A stretch of DNA of 38,973 bases from Pseudomonadota bacterium (GCA_029781795.1 JAKOWB010000193.1:1-38973), one strand, 5' to 3'; shown: positions 11,640-20,509, counted from the stretch's first letter. Numbers and translations are program-made. Notes: a model not told the origin generated them from the sequence alone.

Positions 11640-12664
11640 GCGACGAGACGCCCAGGGGCGAGCGCATCGCCAAGGTCATCGCCCGCGCGGGCCTCTGCTC
11701 GCGCCGCGAGGCCGAGGTGCTGGTGGCGGCCGGCCGCGTCGCGCTCGACGGCCGGACGGTGCGCGAGCCCGGCACGACGGTGACACAAGGCCAGCGGGTC
11801 ACGGTCGACGGCGAGGCCCTGCCGGCGCTGGAGCCGCCGCGCCTCTTCCGCTTCCACAAGCCGGTCGGCGTGCTGACCACGGCGCGCGACCCGCAGGGCC
11901 GGCAGACCTTCTACGACGGCCTGCCGGACGGGCTGCCGCGCCTCATGCCGGTCGGGCGCCTCGACATCAACAGCGAGGGGCTGCTGCTGCTGACCAACGA
12001 CGGCGGCCTGAAGCGCCACCTGGAGCTGCCGGCGACCGGCTGGCTACGCCGCTACCGCGTGCGCGTCTGGGGCCGCGTCGACGAGAGGGCGCTGGCGGCG
12101 CTGGCGGACGGCGTGACGGTCGAGGGCGTGGTCTATGGGCCGATCCAGGCGCGGCTGGACAGCCAGCAGGCCTCGAACGCCTGGCTGACCTTCACCCTGC
12201 AGGAGGGCAAGAACCGCGAGATCCGCCAGGTCTGCCGCCACCTCGGCCTGCAGGTGAACCGCCTGATCCGCGTCGCCTATGGCCCCTTCCAGCTCGGCAG
12301 CCTGCCGGAAAGCGGCATCGAGGAGGTGCCACAGAAGGCGCTGAAGGAGCAGCTCGGCGCCTTCCTCTCCAGCCTGGCCACGCCGGCGGTGAAGGTGGAG
12401 CGCAAGCCCGCGGCACCCCCGGCCGCGGGCGAGAAGGCGCCGCGCAAGCCGCGCCGTGGCGGCTGGAGCCCGGTCGAGGCGGCCGCGCCGGAGCGCCAGC
12501 GCGGCAAGGCCCGAACCTGGGGCGAACGCATGAAGGAGGGCGAAGCCGCCACCGCCCGCAGCCCCGGCCAGCAGCGCCGGCGGCCTGGCGACCGGCCCGC
12601 CGCCAGCGACCGGCCGGGCGGCGGCCGGCCCAGGGGAGCCCCCGGTGCGCGTGGTCGCCGGTAA
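11636..12664 (+). CDS. rluB: RluB-type 23S rRNA pseudouridine synthase
   Basis: A 342-aa protein with an N-terminal S4 RNA-binding domain (about residues 8-60) and a PseudoU_synth_2 domain of the RsuA/RluB/E/F class. The catalytic Asp110 is in PVGRLDINSEGLLLL, and the KNREIRQVCRHL motif follows. RluB modifies U2605 of 23S rRNA in E. coli; distinction from RluE/RluF is by overall layout only. From about residue 260 there is a low-complexity tail rich in Arg, Pro, Ala and Gly (RRPGDRPAASDRPGGGRPRG), typical of alphaproteobacterial RluB and probably RNA-binding. The tail's last 20 bases are also read as the start of rsmD in another frame. Confidence 0.92.
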   Translation: MSDETPRGERIAKVIARAGLCSRREAEVLVAAGRVALDGRTVREPGTTVTQGQRVTVDGEALPALEPPRLFRFHKPVGVLTTARDPQGRQTFYDGLPDGLPRLMPVGRLDINSEGLLLLTNDGGLKRHLELPATGWLRRYRVRVWGRVDERALAALADGVTVEGVVYGPIQARLDSQQASNAWLTFTLQEGKNREIRQVCRHLGLQVNRLIRVAYGPFQLGSLPESGIEEVPQKALKEQLGAFLSSLATPAVKVERKPAAPPAAGEKAPRKPRRGGWSPVEAAAPERQRGKARTWGERMKEGEAATARSPGQQRRRPGDRPAASDRPGGGRPRGAPGARGRR

Positions 12665-13205
12665 GTGGCGCGGCCGCGCGCTGGAGGCGCCGGCCGATCG
12701 CGCGGTACGGCCGACCAGCGACCGCGCGCGCGAATCGCTCTTCGACCTGCTGACCCAGGGGCGCGTCGCGCGGGGACAGAACCCGCTGCTGGACGCGCGC
12801 GTGCTCGACGTCTTCGCCGGCACCGGCGCGCTCGGCATCGAGGCGCTGTCGCGGGGCGCCGCCGAGGCGGTCTTCCTGGAGAAGGACCCGGCGGCCCTGG
12901 CGCTGATCCGCCGCAACCTGCGCCAGCTCGGCGCGGTGCGCGAGGGCCTGGTGATCCAGACCGACGCGACCCATCCGCCGCCGGCCCGCGCCCCCGCCAG
13001 CGTCGCCATGCTGGACCCGCCCTACCGCAGCGGCCTCGCCGCGCCGGCCCTGGCGGCCTTGCTGGCGCAGGGCTGGCTGGCACCGGACGCGCTGGTCTCG
13101 GTCGAGCTGGAGAAGGGCGAGGACTTCACGCCACCGCACAGCTTCGTGGTCGTCGACGAGCGGCGCTACGGCAAGGCCCGGCTGGTCTTCCTGCGGGTGA
13201 CCTGA
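12645..13205 (+). CDS. rsmD: 16S rRNA (guanine(966)-N2)-methyltransferase RsmD
   Basis: A 186-aa SAM-dependent methyltransferase. It starts RVVAGKWRGRAL, has the family segment RPTSDRARESLFDLL, SAM motif I DVFAGTGALGIEALSRGA (about residues 55-72) and the amino-methyltransferase motif DPPY at 124-127. It methylates G966 of 16S rRNA. The start is GTG at 12645, preceded by AGGGGAG at a spacing of about 6, which means a 20-nt out-of-frame overlap with rluB. Pairing of rluB and rsmD is a common rRNA-modification unit in alphaproteobacteria. Confidence 0.94.
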   Translation: MRVVAGKWRGRALEAPADRAVRPTSDRARESLFDLLTQGRVARGQNPLLDARVLDVFAGTGALGIEALSRGAAEAVFLEKDPAALALIRRNLRQLGAVREGLVIQTDATHPPPARAPASVAMLDPPYRSGLAAPALAALLAQGWLAPDALVSVELEKGEDFTPPHSFVVVDERRYGKARLVFLRVT

Positions 13206-13208
13206 CAG

Positions 13209-13928
13209 CTACTGCGCCGGGACGAAGCCCACCTGCACGTCGAGCTCGCCGCCGTAGTCGGGGTGCTCGTGGATCGACTCGAAGCGCGTCGTGGCGCCGG
13301 GCGCCAGAACCTTCTCGTTGGCCTCGAAGTCCCAGGTCATCAGCTCGTTGCCGCTCTGGTCCAGCACCCGGGCCCGCAGCATCGGCACGCTGAGCTGCTG
13401 CGATGATCGGTTGGCGATCTCGCCCGCCACCGCGAGTTTGCGCTCGCTGTCCACCAGGCGGCGGCCGAAGGTGTAGTTGATGATCTCCAGCCGGCCATCC
13501 TGCGGCGCCTTCACCTCGACGCCGAGCCAGGCATAGAGCTTGGCCATCTCGGGCACGGCGGCGACGATCTTGTCGCGCCAGTACCAGCCGCCGCCGACGA
13601 TGGCCGCCAGCACCAGCAGGAACAGCAGCCAGCCGGCCAGCGACCCGCCGCCCCGGCGGCGGCGCGGGCGATAGGCGGCCTCCGGCCGGCCACCGTCGCG
13701 CTCGCGCGGGTCGAAGCGCGGCTCCGGCGGCAGCGCCGCGGGCGGCGTGCTGGATAGCATCGAGGGATCGGGCAGCGCATCCGACAGGTCGAGCGGCGGC
13801 TCCGCCGCCGGTGGCATCTGATGCCAGGAGTAGGCGCAGCGCCCGCAGCGCACCACGCGTCCCTCGCTACCGATCGCCTGGTCGGCGACCCGGAACCGGG
13901 CCGAGCAGGAGGGACAGGTGATGATCAT
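13209..13928 (-). CDS. Zinc-ribbon (MJ0042) and DUF3426 membrane protein
   Basis: A 239-aa protein. The N terminus is an MJ0042-type zinc ribbon (CPSC...CGRC, residues 5-8 and about 29-32). A Pro/Arg-rich linker follows, then one transmembrane helix (about 100-118) and a C-terminal DUF3426 beta domain predicted outside the membrane. The family is common just upstream of ftsE in alphaproteobacteria; its function is not established, but zinc ribbon plus FtsEX neighbourhood suggests an envelope or division-linked role. The ATG at 13928 is the first codon of the zinc ribbon and is preceded by GGGGC. The 3' end lies 3 nt from the rsmD stop, convergent. Confidence 0.87.
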   Translation of the reverse strand: MIITCPSCSARFRVADQAIGSEGRVVRCGRCAYSWHQMPPAAEPPLDLSDALPDPSMLSSTPPAALPPEPRFDPRERDGGRPEAAYRPRRRRGGGSLAGWLLFLLVLAAIVGGGWYWRDKIVAAVPEMAKLYAWLGVEVKAPQDGRLEIINYTFGRRLVDSERKLAVAGEIANRSSQQLSVPMLRARVLDQSGNELMTWDFEANEKVLAPGATTRFESIHEHPDYGGELDVQVGFVPAQ

Positions 13929-13961
13929 GACGCCCCGTGCCGCACTGTGAATGCGCCGTTG

Positions 13962-13990
13962 GTTATACGGGCGCCCGGAACGGCAAGCAA
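13962..13990 (-). promoter_or_regulatory. Sigma-70-type promoter of the zinc-ribbon/DUF3426 gene
   Basis: On the minus strand TTGCTT (13990-13985), an exact 17-nt spacer and TATAAC (13967-13962) are one of the best consensus matches in the window (4/6 and 5/6). The leader would be about 25-28 nt. It stands out as AT-containing sequence in a GC-rich intergenic region. Confidence 0.55.
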
Positions 13991-14131
13991 GCAATGGGCT
14001 AGGCGTGGCTTGCCCCCGGTATGCCCGTCCCCACGGCCGCCACAAAGGCCGCGCAGCTTTACCCCTGGGCGCGCCGCGTGCGATTCTGGGGCCGTCCCGC
14101 GCCGATTCGGCCAAGAGGAGACAGCTTCGGA

Positions 14132-14815
14132 ATGGTGCGCTTCGAGGACGTCGCGCTGGCCTATGACGACGGCCCGGCGATCTTGCGCGACGTTGCCTTC
14201 GACCTGGACCCCGGTTCCTTCCACTTCGTGGTCGGCGCCTCCGGGGCCGGCAAGTCGTCGCTGCTGCGCCTGCTCTACCTGGCGCAGGAGCCGACGCACG
14301 GGCGCATCATGCTGTTCGGCCGCGACACCCGCACGCTGGACCGCAACGAGCGCGCGCTGGCGCGCCGGCGCATCGGCATGGTGTTCCAGGACTTCCGCCT
14401 GCTGGACCACCTGACAGCGATGGAGAACGTCGCCCTGCCGCTGCGCATCGCCGGGCATTTCGACGCCCAGGTCGACCGCCACGTCGCCGAGCTCCTGACC
14501 TGGGTCGGCCTCGCCGACCACCTGAACGCCTATCCGCCGACCCTGTCGGGCGGCCAGCAGCAGCGCGTCGCCATCGCCCGCGCGGTGATCGCACGTCCCT
14601 CGCTGCTGCTGGCGGACGAGCCGACCGGCAACCTGGACGATCGCATCGCCATCCGCCTGCTCTACCTCTTCGAGGAGCTGAACAAGCTCGGCACCACCGT
14701 CATCATCGCCACGCACAACGAGAGCCTGGTGGCGCGCTTCCAGCATCCGGTGCTGAAGCTGCGCGACGCCCGCATCGACCGCGTGGGGCCGGCACGCCGC
14801 CGGCCGCGGGCCTGA
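14132..14815 (+). CDS. ftsE: Cell division ATP-binding protein FtsE
   Basis: A 227-aa ABC ATPase. Walker [10 protein letters not shown] (residues about 35-43), the Q-loop [21 protein letters not shown], signature LSGGQQQR, Walker [12 protein letters not shown] and the H-loop ATHN are all intact. FtsE with FtsX controls periplasmic amidase activators (EnvC-like proteins) during septation. The ATG at 14132 is the natural family start, with AGAGGAG about 11 nt upstream; an earlier in-frame ATG at 14021 would add 37 atypical residues. It heads ftsE-ftsX-ydcF-plsC; ftsX starts 4 nt after its stop. Confidence 0.96.
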   Translation: MVRFEDVALAYDDGPAILRDVAFDLDPGSFHFVVGASGAGKSSLLRLLYLAQEPTHGRIMLFGRDTRTLDRNERALARRRIGMVFQDFRLLDHLTAMENVALPLRIAGHFDAQVDRHVAELLTWVGLADHLNAYPPTLSGGQQQRVAIARAVIARPSLLLADEPTGNLDDRIAIRLLYLFEELNKLGTTVIIATHNESLVARFQHPVLKLRDARIDRVGPARRRPRA

Positions 14816-14819
14816 CGCC

Positions 14820-15701
14820 ATGCTGTTCCGCCGCACCACCGTGCCGCTGGACGAGGATTCCTCGGCCCGCTTCCTGCCCTGGCTGGTCGCCTTCATGGTC
14901 TTCCTGGCCTGCCTGGCGCTGGCCAGCGTCTTCGTCGTCGAGCGCGCGGCACAGCGCTGGGATCGCGGCCTGAAGGGCCAGCTCACGGTGCAGATCCCGG
15001 CGCCGGAGCAGGAGGCCGAGCGCCCGGCCCGTATCGAGAAGGTCACCCAGGTGCTGCAGGCGACGCCCGGCGTGCGCGGCCTCTCGGTGCTGACCCCGCA
15101 GGAAGTGGCCCGCCTGGTCGAACCCTGGCTGGGCGAGGCGGCGCTGGCGGCCGAGCTGCCGCTGCCGGACCTGATCGCCGTCACGCTGGACCCGAACCAG
15201 CCGCCGGACCTCGCCGCGCTGCGCCAGGCGCTGGAGGCCGCGGTCCCCGGCACCCAGGCCGACGATCACCAGCGCTGGCTGGCCAACCTCCTGAACCTCG
15301 CGCGCTCGATCAAGCTGGGCGCGCTGATCGTCCTCGGCCTGGTCGGCTTCGCCGCGGTGGTCACCGTGGTCTTCGTCACCCGCACAGGGCTGGAGATCCA
15401 TCGCCAGGTGATCGAGCTGCTGCATCTGATGGGGGCGCAGGACCGCTACATCGCGCGCGAGTTCCAGGGTCACGCCCTCAAGCTCGGCCTGCGTGGCGGG
15501 CTGTTCGGCTTCCTGCTCGCGGTTGCGGCGCTCTTCGGCCTCGGCTGGCTGGCCGGGCAGGCGCAGCTCTCGCTGCTGCCGCGCTTCGAACTGGCGGCGC
15601 TGGACTGGATCCTGCTGGGGCTGCTGCCGATACTGGCGGCGCTGATCGCCATGTGGACGGCGCGCGTCACCGTCCTGCGCACCCTGGTGCGGATGAGCTG
15701 A
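14820..15701 (+). CDS. ftsX: Cell division protein FtsX
   Basis: A 293-aa membrane protein with the FtsX topology: one N-terminal transmembrane helix (about residues 20-42), a periplasmic domain (about 43-160) and three C-terminal helices (about 175-200, 220-245, 262-285). It forms the ABC complex with FtsE and relays ATP hydrolysis to periplasmic hydrolase activators. The short cytoplasmic N terminus starting MLFRRTTVPL is typical of alphaproteobacteria. The stop shares one base with the next gene's ATG (TGATG), so translation is coupled. Confidence 0.94.
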   Translation: MLFRRTTVPLDEDSSARFLPWLVAFMVFLACLALASVFVVERAAQRWDRGLKGQLTVQIPAPEQEAERPARIEKVTQVLQATPGVRGLSVLTPQEVARLVEPWLGEAALAAELPLPDLIAVTLDPNQPPDLAALRQALEAAVPGTQADDHQRWLANLLNLARSIKLGALIVLGLVGFAAVVTVVFVTRTGLEIHRQVIELLHLMGAQDRYIAREFQGHALKLGLRGGLFGFLLAVAALFGLGWLAGQAQLSLLPRFELAALDWILLGLLPILAALIAMWTARVTVLRTLVRMS

Positions 15702-16282
15702 TGGTCAGGCGCAGCCTCTCGCTGGCCATCCTGATCCTGGCGCTGCTGGGCGCCGGCTTCCTGTGGTTCGCCGCCAACCTGCCGACCGCGCCGGAGCAGC
15801 CGGAGCAGCGCACCGACGCCATCGTGGTGCTGACCGGCGGCGCCGAGCGCGTGGCCGAGGGGCTGCACCTGCTGGCCGCCGGCAGGGCCAAGATGCTGCT
15901 GGTCTCGGGCGTGCATCCCGACGTCACGGTAAGCGAACTGCTGGCCCTGGCGCCCGACGTGCCGGCCGACATCGCCGGCCGCGTCGTGCTGGGCTACGCC
16001 GCCGGCGACACCGAGGGCAACGCCGCCGAGACCGCGGCCTGGATGACGGCCGAGGGCTTCACCTCGCTGCGCCTGGTCACCGCCGCCTATCACATGCCGC
16101 GCAGCCTGCTGGAGTTCCAGCGTGCCCTGCCGGGCGCCACCATCGTCGCCCACCCGGTCTTCCCGCCGGGCGTGAAGCAGGAGGGCTGGTGGAACGACGC
16201 CGGCAGCACCGGCGTGCTGGTCGGCGAGTACCTGAAGTACCTGCTGGCGCTGGTCAGCGGCCCCTTCCGCCACACCTCATGA
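15701..16282 (+). CDS. YdcF/DUF218-family membrane-anchored protein
   Basis: A 193-aa protein with one N-terminal transmembrane helix (about residues 4-23) and a DUF218 domain: DAIVVLTGG, the TEGNAAETAAW segment and LVTAAYHMPRS, which are the conserved polar motifs of the family. Members such as SanA, ElyC and YdcF are tied to envelope integrity and lipid-linked intermediates, but the reaction is uncertain. Location between ftsX and plsC, overlapping both, suits an envelope job. An upstream in-frame ATG at 15653 lies inside ftsX and is unlikely. Confidence 0.9.
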   Translation: MVRRSLSLAILILALLGAGFLWFAANLPTAPEQPEQRTDAIVVLTGGAERVAEGLHLLAAGRAKMLLVSGVHPDVTVSELLALAPDVPADIAGRVVLGYAAGDTEGNAAETAAWMTAEGFTSLRLVTAAYHMPRSLLEFQRALPGATIVAHPVFPPGVKQEGWWNDAGSTGVLVGEYLKYLLALVSGPFRHTS

Positions 16283-17001
16283 CCCAGCTCCGCTCCCTGC
16301 TGTTCAACGCCTTCTTCTTCGGCTGGACGCTGCTCGTCGGCCTGCTCTGCCTGCCGGTGCTGCTGCTGCCCTGGCCCCGGGTCAATGCCTTCGGGCGCTG
16401 GTGGAGCGGCACGCTGCTGGGGGCCCTGCGGCTGCTCTGCGGGCTGCAGGGGGAGTTCCGCAATGCCGAGAGGATTCCCGCCGGCGCCTGCATCGTCGCC
16501 ATGAAGCACCAGTCGGCCTGGGAGACGCTGGCGGCGCCGCGCCTGCTGCGGGCGCCGGCCTTCGTGTTGAAGCAGGAGCTGATGCGGATCCCGGTCTTCG
16601 GCTGGTACCTCGCCCGCTGCCGCATGCTGCCGATCGACCGCTCGGGCGGCGGCAAGGCGCTGAAGGACATGGTGGCCGCCGCCCAGGCGCGCGCCGCCGA
16701 GGGCCGCCCGATCGTGATCTATCCGGAAGGCACCCGCCGCGCCCCGGGCGACCCGCCGGCCTATCACCCCGGCGTCGCCGCGCTCTACCTGGCGCTGAAC
16801 CTGCCGGTGGTGCCGGTGGCGCTCAACTCCGGCCTCTTCTGGCGGCGCCAGGCCTTCGCCAAGCGGGCCGGCACCATCACCCTCGAGGTGCAGGAGGTCA
16901 TCCCCGCCGGCCTCGACCGCCGCACCTTCATGCGCACCCTGCAGGAACGCATCGAAACGGCGAGTCGGCGGCTGGCGGAAACGGCCGCGCCCCACGCCTA
17001 G
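16279..17001 (+). CDS. plsC: 1-acyl-sn-glycerol-3-phosphate acyltransferase (PlsC family)
   Basis: A 240-aa inner-membrane acyltransferase. A hydrophobic N-terminal hairpin (about residues 8-35) is followed by the acyltransferase block: KHQSAWET, equivalent to the catalytic HX4D motif but with Glu in place of Asp, the FVLKQEL segment, and the substrate motif YPEGTRR. The enzyme adds the second acyl chain to lysophosphatidic acid to make phosphatidic acid. Glu at the HX4D position is conservative and probably tolerated. The start overlaps the ydcF stop (ATGA). It is the last gene of the ftsEX operon. Confidence 0.92.
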   Translation: MTQLRSLLFNAFFFGWTLLVGLLCLPVLLLPWPRVNAFGRWWSGTLLGALRLLCGLQGEFRNAERIPAGACIVAMKHQSAWETLAAPRLLRAPAFVLKQELMRIPVFGWYLARCRMLPIDRSGGGKALKDMVAAAQARAAEGRPIVIYPEGTRRAPGDPPAYHPGVAALYLALNLPVVPVALNSGLFWRRQAFAKRAGTITLEVQEVIPAGLDRRTFMRTLQERIETASRRLAETAAPHA

Positions 17002-17036
17002 CGCGACACCGCGTCGCGAGAACAAAAAAAGAACTC

Positions 17037-17065
17037 TTGCCCGCCGCAGCCGGCCTCCCTACCCT
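17037..17065 (+). promoter_or_regulatory. Putative leaderless promoter of nrdJ
   Basis: TTGCCC (17037-17042), a 17-nt spacer and TACCCT (17060-17065) end 6 nt before the nrdJ ATG. No Shine-Dalgarno sequence lies between, so the message may start at the AUG. I see neither a cobalamin riboswitch nor a clear NrdR-box pair in the 70-nt gap. Confidence 0.38.
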
Positions 17066-17071
17066 TTTCCC

Positions 17072-20000
17072 ATGACCCAGGCGCTTTCCCCGCTGTCCCA
17101 GCGCATCTGGGACATGAAGTACCGGCTGAAGGACGCCGAGGGCCGTCCCCTGGACGAGACCGTCGAAGCGAGTTGGCGGCGCATCGCCCGCGCCCTGGCG
17201 GCGGCGGAACGCGACCCGGCGCTGTGGGAGCAGCGCTTCTACGAGGCGCTGGAGGGCTTCAAGGTGCTGCCGGCCGGGCGCATCCAGGCCGGCGCCGGCA
17301 CCGACCGCCAGGTGACGCTGTTCAACTGTTTCGTCATGGGCACGGTGCCCGACGACATGGGCGGCATCTTCGCCCACCTGCGCGAGGCGGCGCTGACCCT
17401 GCAGCAGGGCGGCGGCATCGGCTACGACTTCTCCACCCTCCGGCCGCGCGGCGCGCTGGTGAAGGGCGTCGGCGCCGACGCCTCGGGTCCGGTCTCCTTC
17501 ATGGAGGTGTGGGACGCCATGTGCCGCACCATCATGTCCGCCGGCTCGCGCCGGGGCGCCATGATGGCGACCCTGGCCTGCGACCATCCCGACATCGAGT
17601 CCTTCATCGACGCCAAGCGGACCGCCGGGCGACTGACCAACTTCAACCTCTCGGTGCTGGTGAGCGACGCCTTCCTGGCCGCCGTTGACGCCGGCGCCGA
17701 CTGGCCGCTGCAGTTCGGCGGCAAGGTCTATCGCCGCGTCCCGGCGCCGGCGCTCTGGGACCGCATCATGCGGGCGACCTGGGAGACCTCCGAGCCCGGC
17801 GTCATCTTCATCGACCGCATCAACCGGCGGAACAACCTCGCCTACTGCGAGACCATCGCCGCCACCAACCCCTGCGTGACCGCCGACACCTGGGTGATGA
17901 CCGCCGAGGGGCCGCGCCAGGTCGCCGAACTGCTGGGCCGGCCCTTCCGGGCGCGGGTGCAGGGCGAGGATCACGACAGCGGCGGCGCCGGCTTTTTCGC
18001 CACCGGCCGCAAGGCGGTGCTTCGCCTGACCACGGTGGAGGGGCAATGCCTGCGCCTGACGGCGGATCATCCCTTGCTGGCTGCCAGCGACGTCACCCGC
18101 TTCCGCGTCGAGACCACATGGCGGACGGCCGGGTCGCTGCGGCCGGGCGATCGCATCGTGCTGCAGGACCACCGGCGCGCGCCCGCCTGGCCCGGCCGTC
18201 ACGGCGAGGCCGAGGGCTATCTGCTGGGACTGCTGATCGGCGACGGCACGCTGAAGGCGGACAAGGCCGTGCTGTCGGTCTGGCCGGGCGAGGTCACCGC
18301 CGACGGCAGCGTGGCACGCGGCGGCATGCTGGGCGTCATGGCGGCGGCCGAGTCGGCGGCGCGCAGCCTGCCGCACCGCGCCGACTTCAGCGGCTGGATC
18401 GCCGTGCCCGGCCGCGGCGAGCGCCGCCTGGCGCTGGGCGCGCTGAAGGCGCTGGCCGGCGAGCTGGGCCTCGCACCGGGCCGGAAGCGGATCACGCCGG
18501 CCATCGAACGCCAGTCGAGCGACTTCTACCGTGGCTTCCTGCGCGGCCTCTTCGACAGCGACGGCTCGGTACAGGGCACGACACAGAAGGGGCAGAGCCT
18601 AAGGCTGGCGCAGAGCGACCTGCCGCTGCTGCAGGCCACGCAGCGCATGCTGCAACGGCTGGGCATTCTCTCGCAGATCCAAGCCGAGCGCCGGCCGGCC
18701 GGCAGCCGCCGCCTGCCCGACGGCAAGGGCGGCGCGCGCGACTATGCCACGCGAGCCCAGCACGAGCTGATCATCAGCGGCGAGAACATCGATCGCTTCG
18801 CCGCGTTGATCGGCTTCCGCGATGGCGACAAGCAGGCCCGGCTGGCGGCCGCGGTCGCCGGCCTGAAGCGCCGGCCGAACCGCGCGCGCTTCCTGGCGCG
18901 CGTCGCAGCGGTCGAGCCGGACGGCGAGGCCGAGGTCTTCGACGTCCAGGTGCCCGGCATCAACGCCTTCGACGCCAACGGCCTCGTCGCGCACAACTGC
19001 GGCGAACAGCCCCTGCCGCCCTATGGCGCCTGCCTGCTGGGGTCGATCAACCTGGCGGCGCTGGTGACGCGGCCCTTCGAGCCCGAGGCGGCGCTGGACG
19101 AGGCGGCGCTGGAGCGGCTGGTGGGCCTGGCGGTGCGCATGCTGGACAACGCCATCTCGGTCTCGCGCTTCCCGCTGGAGGCACAGCGCGCCGAGGCGGA
19201 GGCCAAGCGGCGCATCGGCCTCGGTGTCACCGGCCTGGCCGACGCGCTGCTGCTCTGCGGCCGGCGCTACGGCGGCGCGGAGGCCGTGGCGCTCACCCGC
19301 CGATGGATGGAGAAGCTGCGCGATGCCGCCTACGAGGCCTCGGTCGGCCTCGCGGCGGAAAAGGGCGCCTTCCCGCTGTTCGATGCCGACAAGTACCTGG
19401 CGGGCGAGACCATCGCCACGCTGCCGCGGCACATCCGGGACGACATCCGCCGCTACGGCATCCGCAACGCGCTGGTCACCTCCATCGCGCCGACCGGCAC
19501 CATCTCGCTGCTGGCCGACAACATCTCCTCCGGCCTGGAGCCGGTCTTCGCCTTCCACTACCAGCGCTCGATCCTGGAGCCCGACGGCAGCCGACGGGTG
19601 GAGGAGGTGAGCGATCCGGCCTGGCGCCTCTGGCGGCAGCTGCGGGGCGAGGAGGCTCCGCTGCCCGACAGCTTCGTCACCGCCGAGAGCCTGACGCCGG
19701 AGGAGCACCTGGCCATGCAGGCGGCGGTACAGGACTACGTCGACGCCTCGGTCTCGAAGACGGTCAATCTGCCGGCCGACTTCCCCTTCGAGGCCTTCCG
19801 CGACCTCTACCGCCAGGCGCATCGCCTGGGCCTCAAGGGCTGCACCACCTATCGTCCCAGCGCGCTGCGCGGCGCCGTGCTGCAGGCCGCGCCAAAGGCG
19901 CCGGAGAAGCCGCCGGAGAAGCTGGGCGAGAAGGCACCGGAGCGGACCGGGGACGCGCCAGGCGAGGTGGTCTACATGGCCCGCCCGCTGGACCGGCCGG

Positions 20001-20509
20001 AGATCCTGCCGGGGCAGACCTACAAGCTGAAGTGGCCGGGCAGCGACCACGCCATCTACATCACCCTCAACGACGTCGTGCAGGCGGTGGGCGAGAGCCA
20101 GGTGCGCCGCCGCCCCTTCGAGATCTTCATCAACTCGAAGAACATGGAGCACTACGCCTGGACCGTGGCGCTGACGCGCATGATCTCGGCCGTGTTCCGC
20201 CGCGGCGGCGATGTCGCCTTCGTGGTCGAGGAGCTGAAGGCGGTGTTCGACCCGCGCGGCGGCGCCTGGATGGAGGGGCGCTACGTGCCCTCGCTGCTGG
20301 CGGCGATCGGCGGCGTGATCGAGCGCCACCTGATCGAGATCGGCTTCCTCGCCCAGCCGGCAGGCCTGACGCCCAAGGCCGGCGCGCTGCGTGCCGTGGT
20401 CGGGCTGGAGGACGCGCCCGGCCAGTGCCCGCGCTGCGGCGAGGCCGCCTACGTGCATGCCGAGGGCTGCGACCTCTGCACCGCCTGCGGCCACTCGACC
20501 TGTGGCTGA
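17072..20509 (+). CDS. nrdJ: Adenosylcobalamin-dependent ribonucleotide reductase (class II), intein-containing
   Basis: A 1145-aa precursor that reduces ribonucleotides to deoxyribonucleotides using a B12-derived radical. The N-extein has the redox Cys86 (FNCFVMG), the GGGIGYDFSTLRPRG loop and AATNP. The intein occupies residues 268-642. The C-extein resumes CGEQPLPPYG, where the Cys (643) is the predicted thiyl-radical residue; then APTGTIS, the second redox Cys924 (KGCTTYRP), and a C-terminal zinc-ribbon-like tail (CPRC...CTAC). The spliced enzyme would be 770 aa, normal for this class. The ATG has no ribosome-binding site. No class I subunits are in the window, so this may be the main aerobic reductase, which cannot be proven here. 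The short zinc-ribbon gene downstream overlaps its stop. Confidence 0.95.
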   Translation: MTQALSPLSQRIWDMKYRLKDAEGRPLDETVEASWRRIARALAAAERDPALWEQRFYEALEGFKVLPAGRIQAGAGTDRQVTLFNCFVMGTVPDDMGGIFAHLREAALTLQQGGGIGYDFSTLRPRGALVKGVGADASGPVSFMEVWDAMCRTIMSAGSRRGAMMATLACDHPDIESFIDAKRTAGRLTNFNLSVLVSDAFLAAVDAGADWPLQFGGKVYRRVPAPALWDRIMRATWETSEPGVIFIDRINRRNNLAYCETIAATNPCVTADTWVMTAEGPRQVAELLGRPFRARVQGEDHDSGGAGFFATGRKAVLRLTTVEGQCLRLTADHPLLAASDVTRFRVETTWRTAGSLRPGDRIVLQDHRRAPAWPGRHGEAEGYLLGLLIGDGTLKADKAVLSVWPGEVTADGSVARGGMLGVMAAAESAARSLPHRADFSGWIAVPGRGERRLALGALKALAGELGLAPGRKRITPAIERQSSDFYRGFLRGLFDSDGSVQGTTQKGQSLRLAQSDLPLLQATQRMLQRLGILSQIQAERRPAGSRRLPDGKGGARDYATRAQHELIISGENIDRFAALIGFRDGDKQARLAAAVAGLKRRPNRARFLARVAAVEPDGEAEVFDVQVPGINAFDANGLVAHNCGEQPLPPYGACLLGSINLAALVTRPFEPEAALDEAALERLVGLAVRMLDNAISVSRFPLEAQRAEAEAKRRIGLGVTGLADALLLCGRRYGGAEAVALTRRWMEKLRDAAYEASVGLAAEKGAFPLFDADKYLAGETIATLPRHIRDDIRRYGIRNALVTSIAPTGTISLLADNISSGLEPVFAFHYQRSILEPDGSRRVEEVSDPAWRLWRQLRGEEAPLPDSFVTAESLTPEEHLAMQAAVQDYVDASVSKTVNLPADFPFEAFRDLYRQAHRLGLKGCTTYRPSALRGAVLQAAPKAPEKPPEKLGEKAPERTGDAPGEVVYMARPLDRPEILPGQTYKLKWPGSDHAIYITLNDVVQAVGESQVRRRPFEIFINSKNMEHYAWTVALTRMISAVFRRGGDVAFVVEELKAVFDPRGGAWMEGRYVPSLLAAIGGVIERHLIEIGFLAQPAGLTPKAGALRAVVGLEDAPGQCPRCGEAAYVHAEGCDLCTACGHSTCG
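17873..18997 (+). mobile_element. Intein with LAGLIDADG homing endonuclease inside nrdJ
   Basis: A 375-aa in-frame insertion. The N-terminal splice block starts at Cys1 (CVTADTWVMTAEG). Block B is LTADHPLL with Thr and His at intein positions 63 and 66. Two LAGLIDADG helices are visible: YLLGLLIGDG (Asp391 of the precursor) and FLRGLFDSDG (Asp497), with both acidic residues retained. The C-terminal block VFDVQVPGINAFDANG is followed by VAHN, ending in the required His-Asn, and +1 is Cys. All residues for splicing and endonuclease action are present, so the element looks functional. Its GC content resembles the host, suggesting long residence or a similar donor. Confidence 0.95.

Noticed and set aside
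17004-17030. Hairpin GCGAC/GTCGC followed by an A-run as a terminator after plsC
   Set aside because: The stem is only 5 bp and the run is A, not T, on the plus strand; on the minus strand no gene ends here.
17002-17071. Cobalamin riboswitch or NrdR box before nrdJ
   Set aside because: The gap is only 70 nt, with no B12-box-like sequence and no pair of NrdR-like palindromes.
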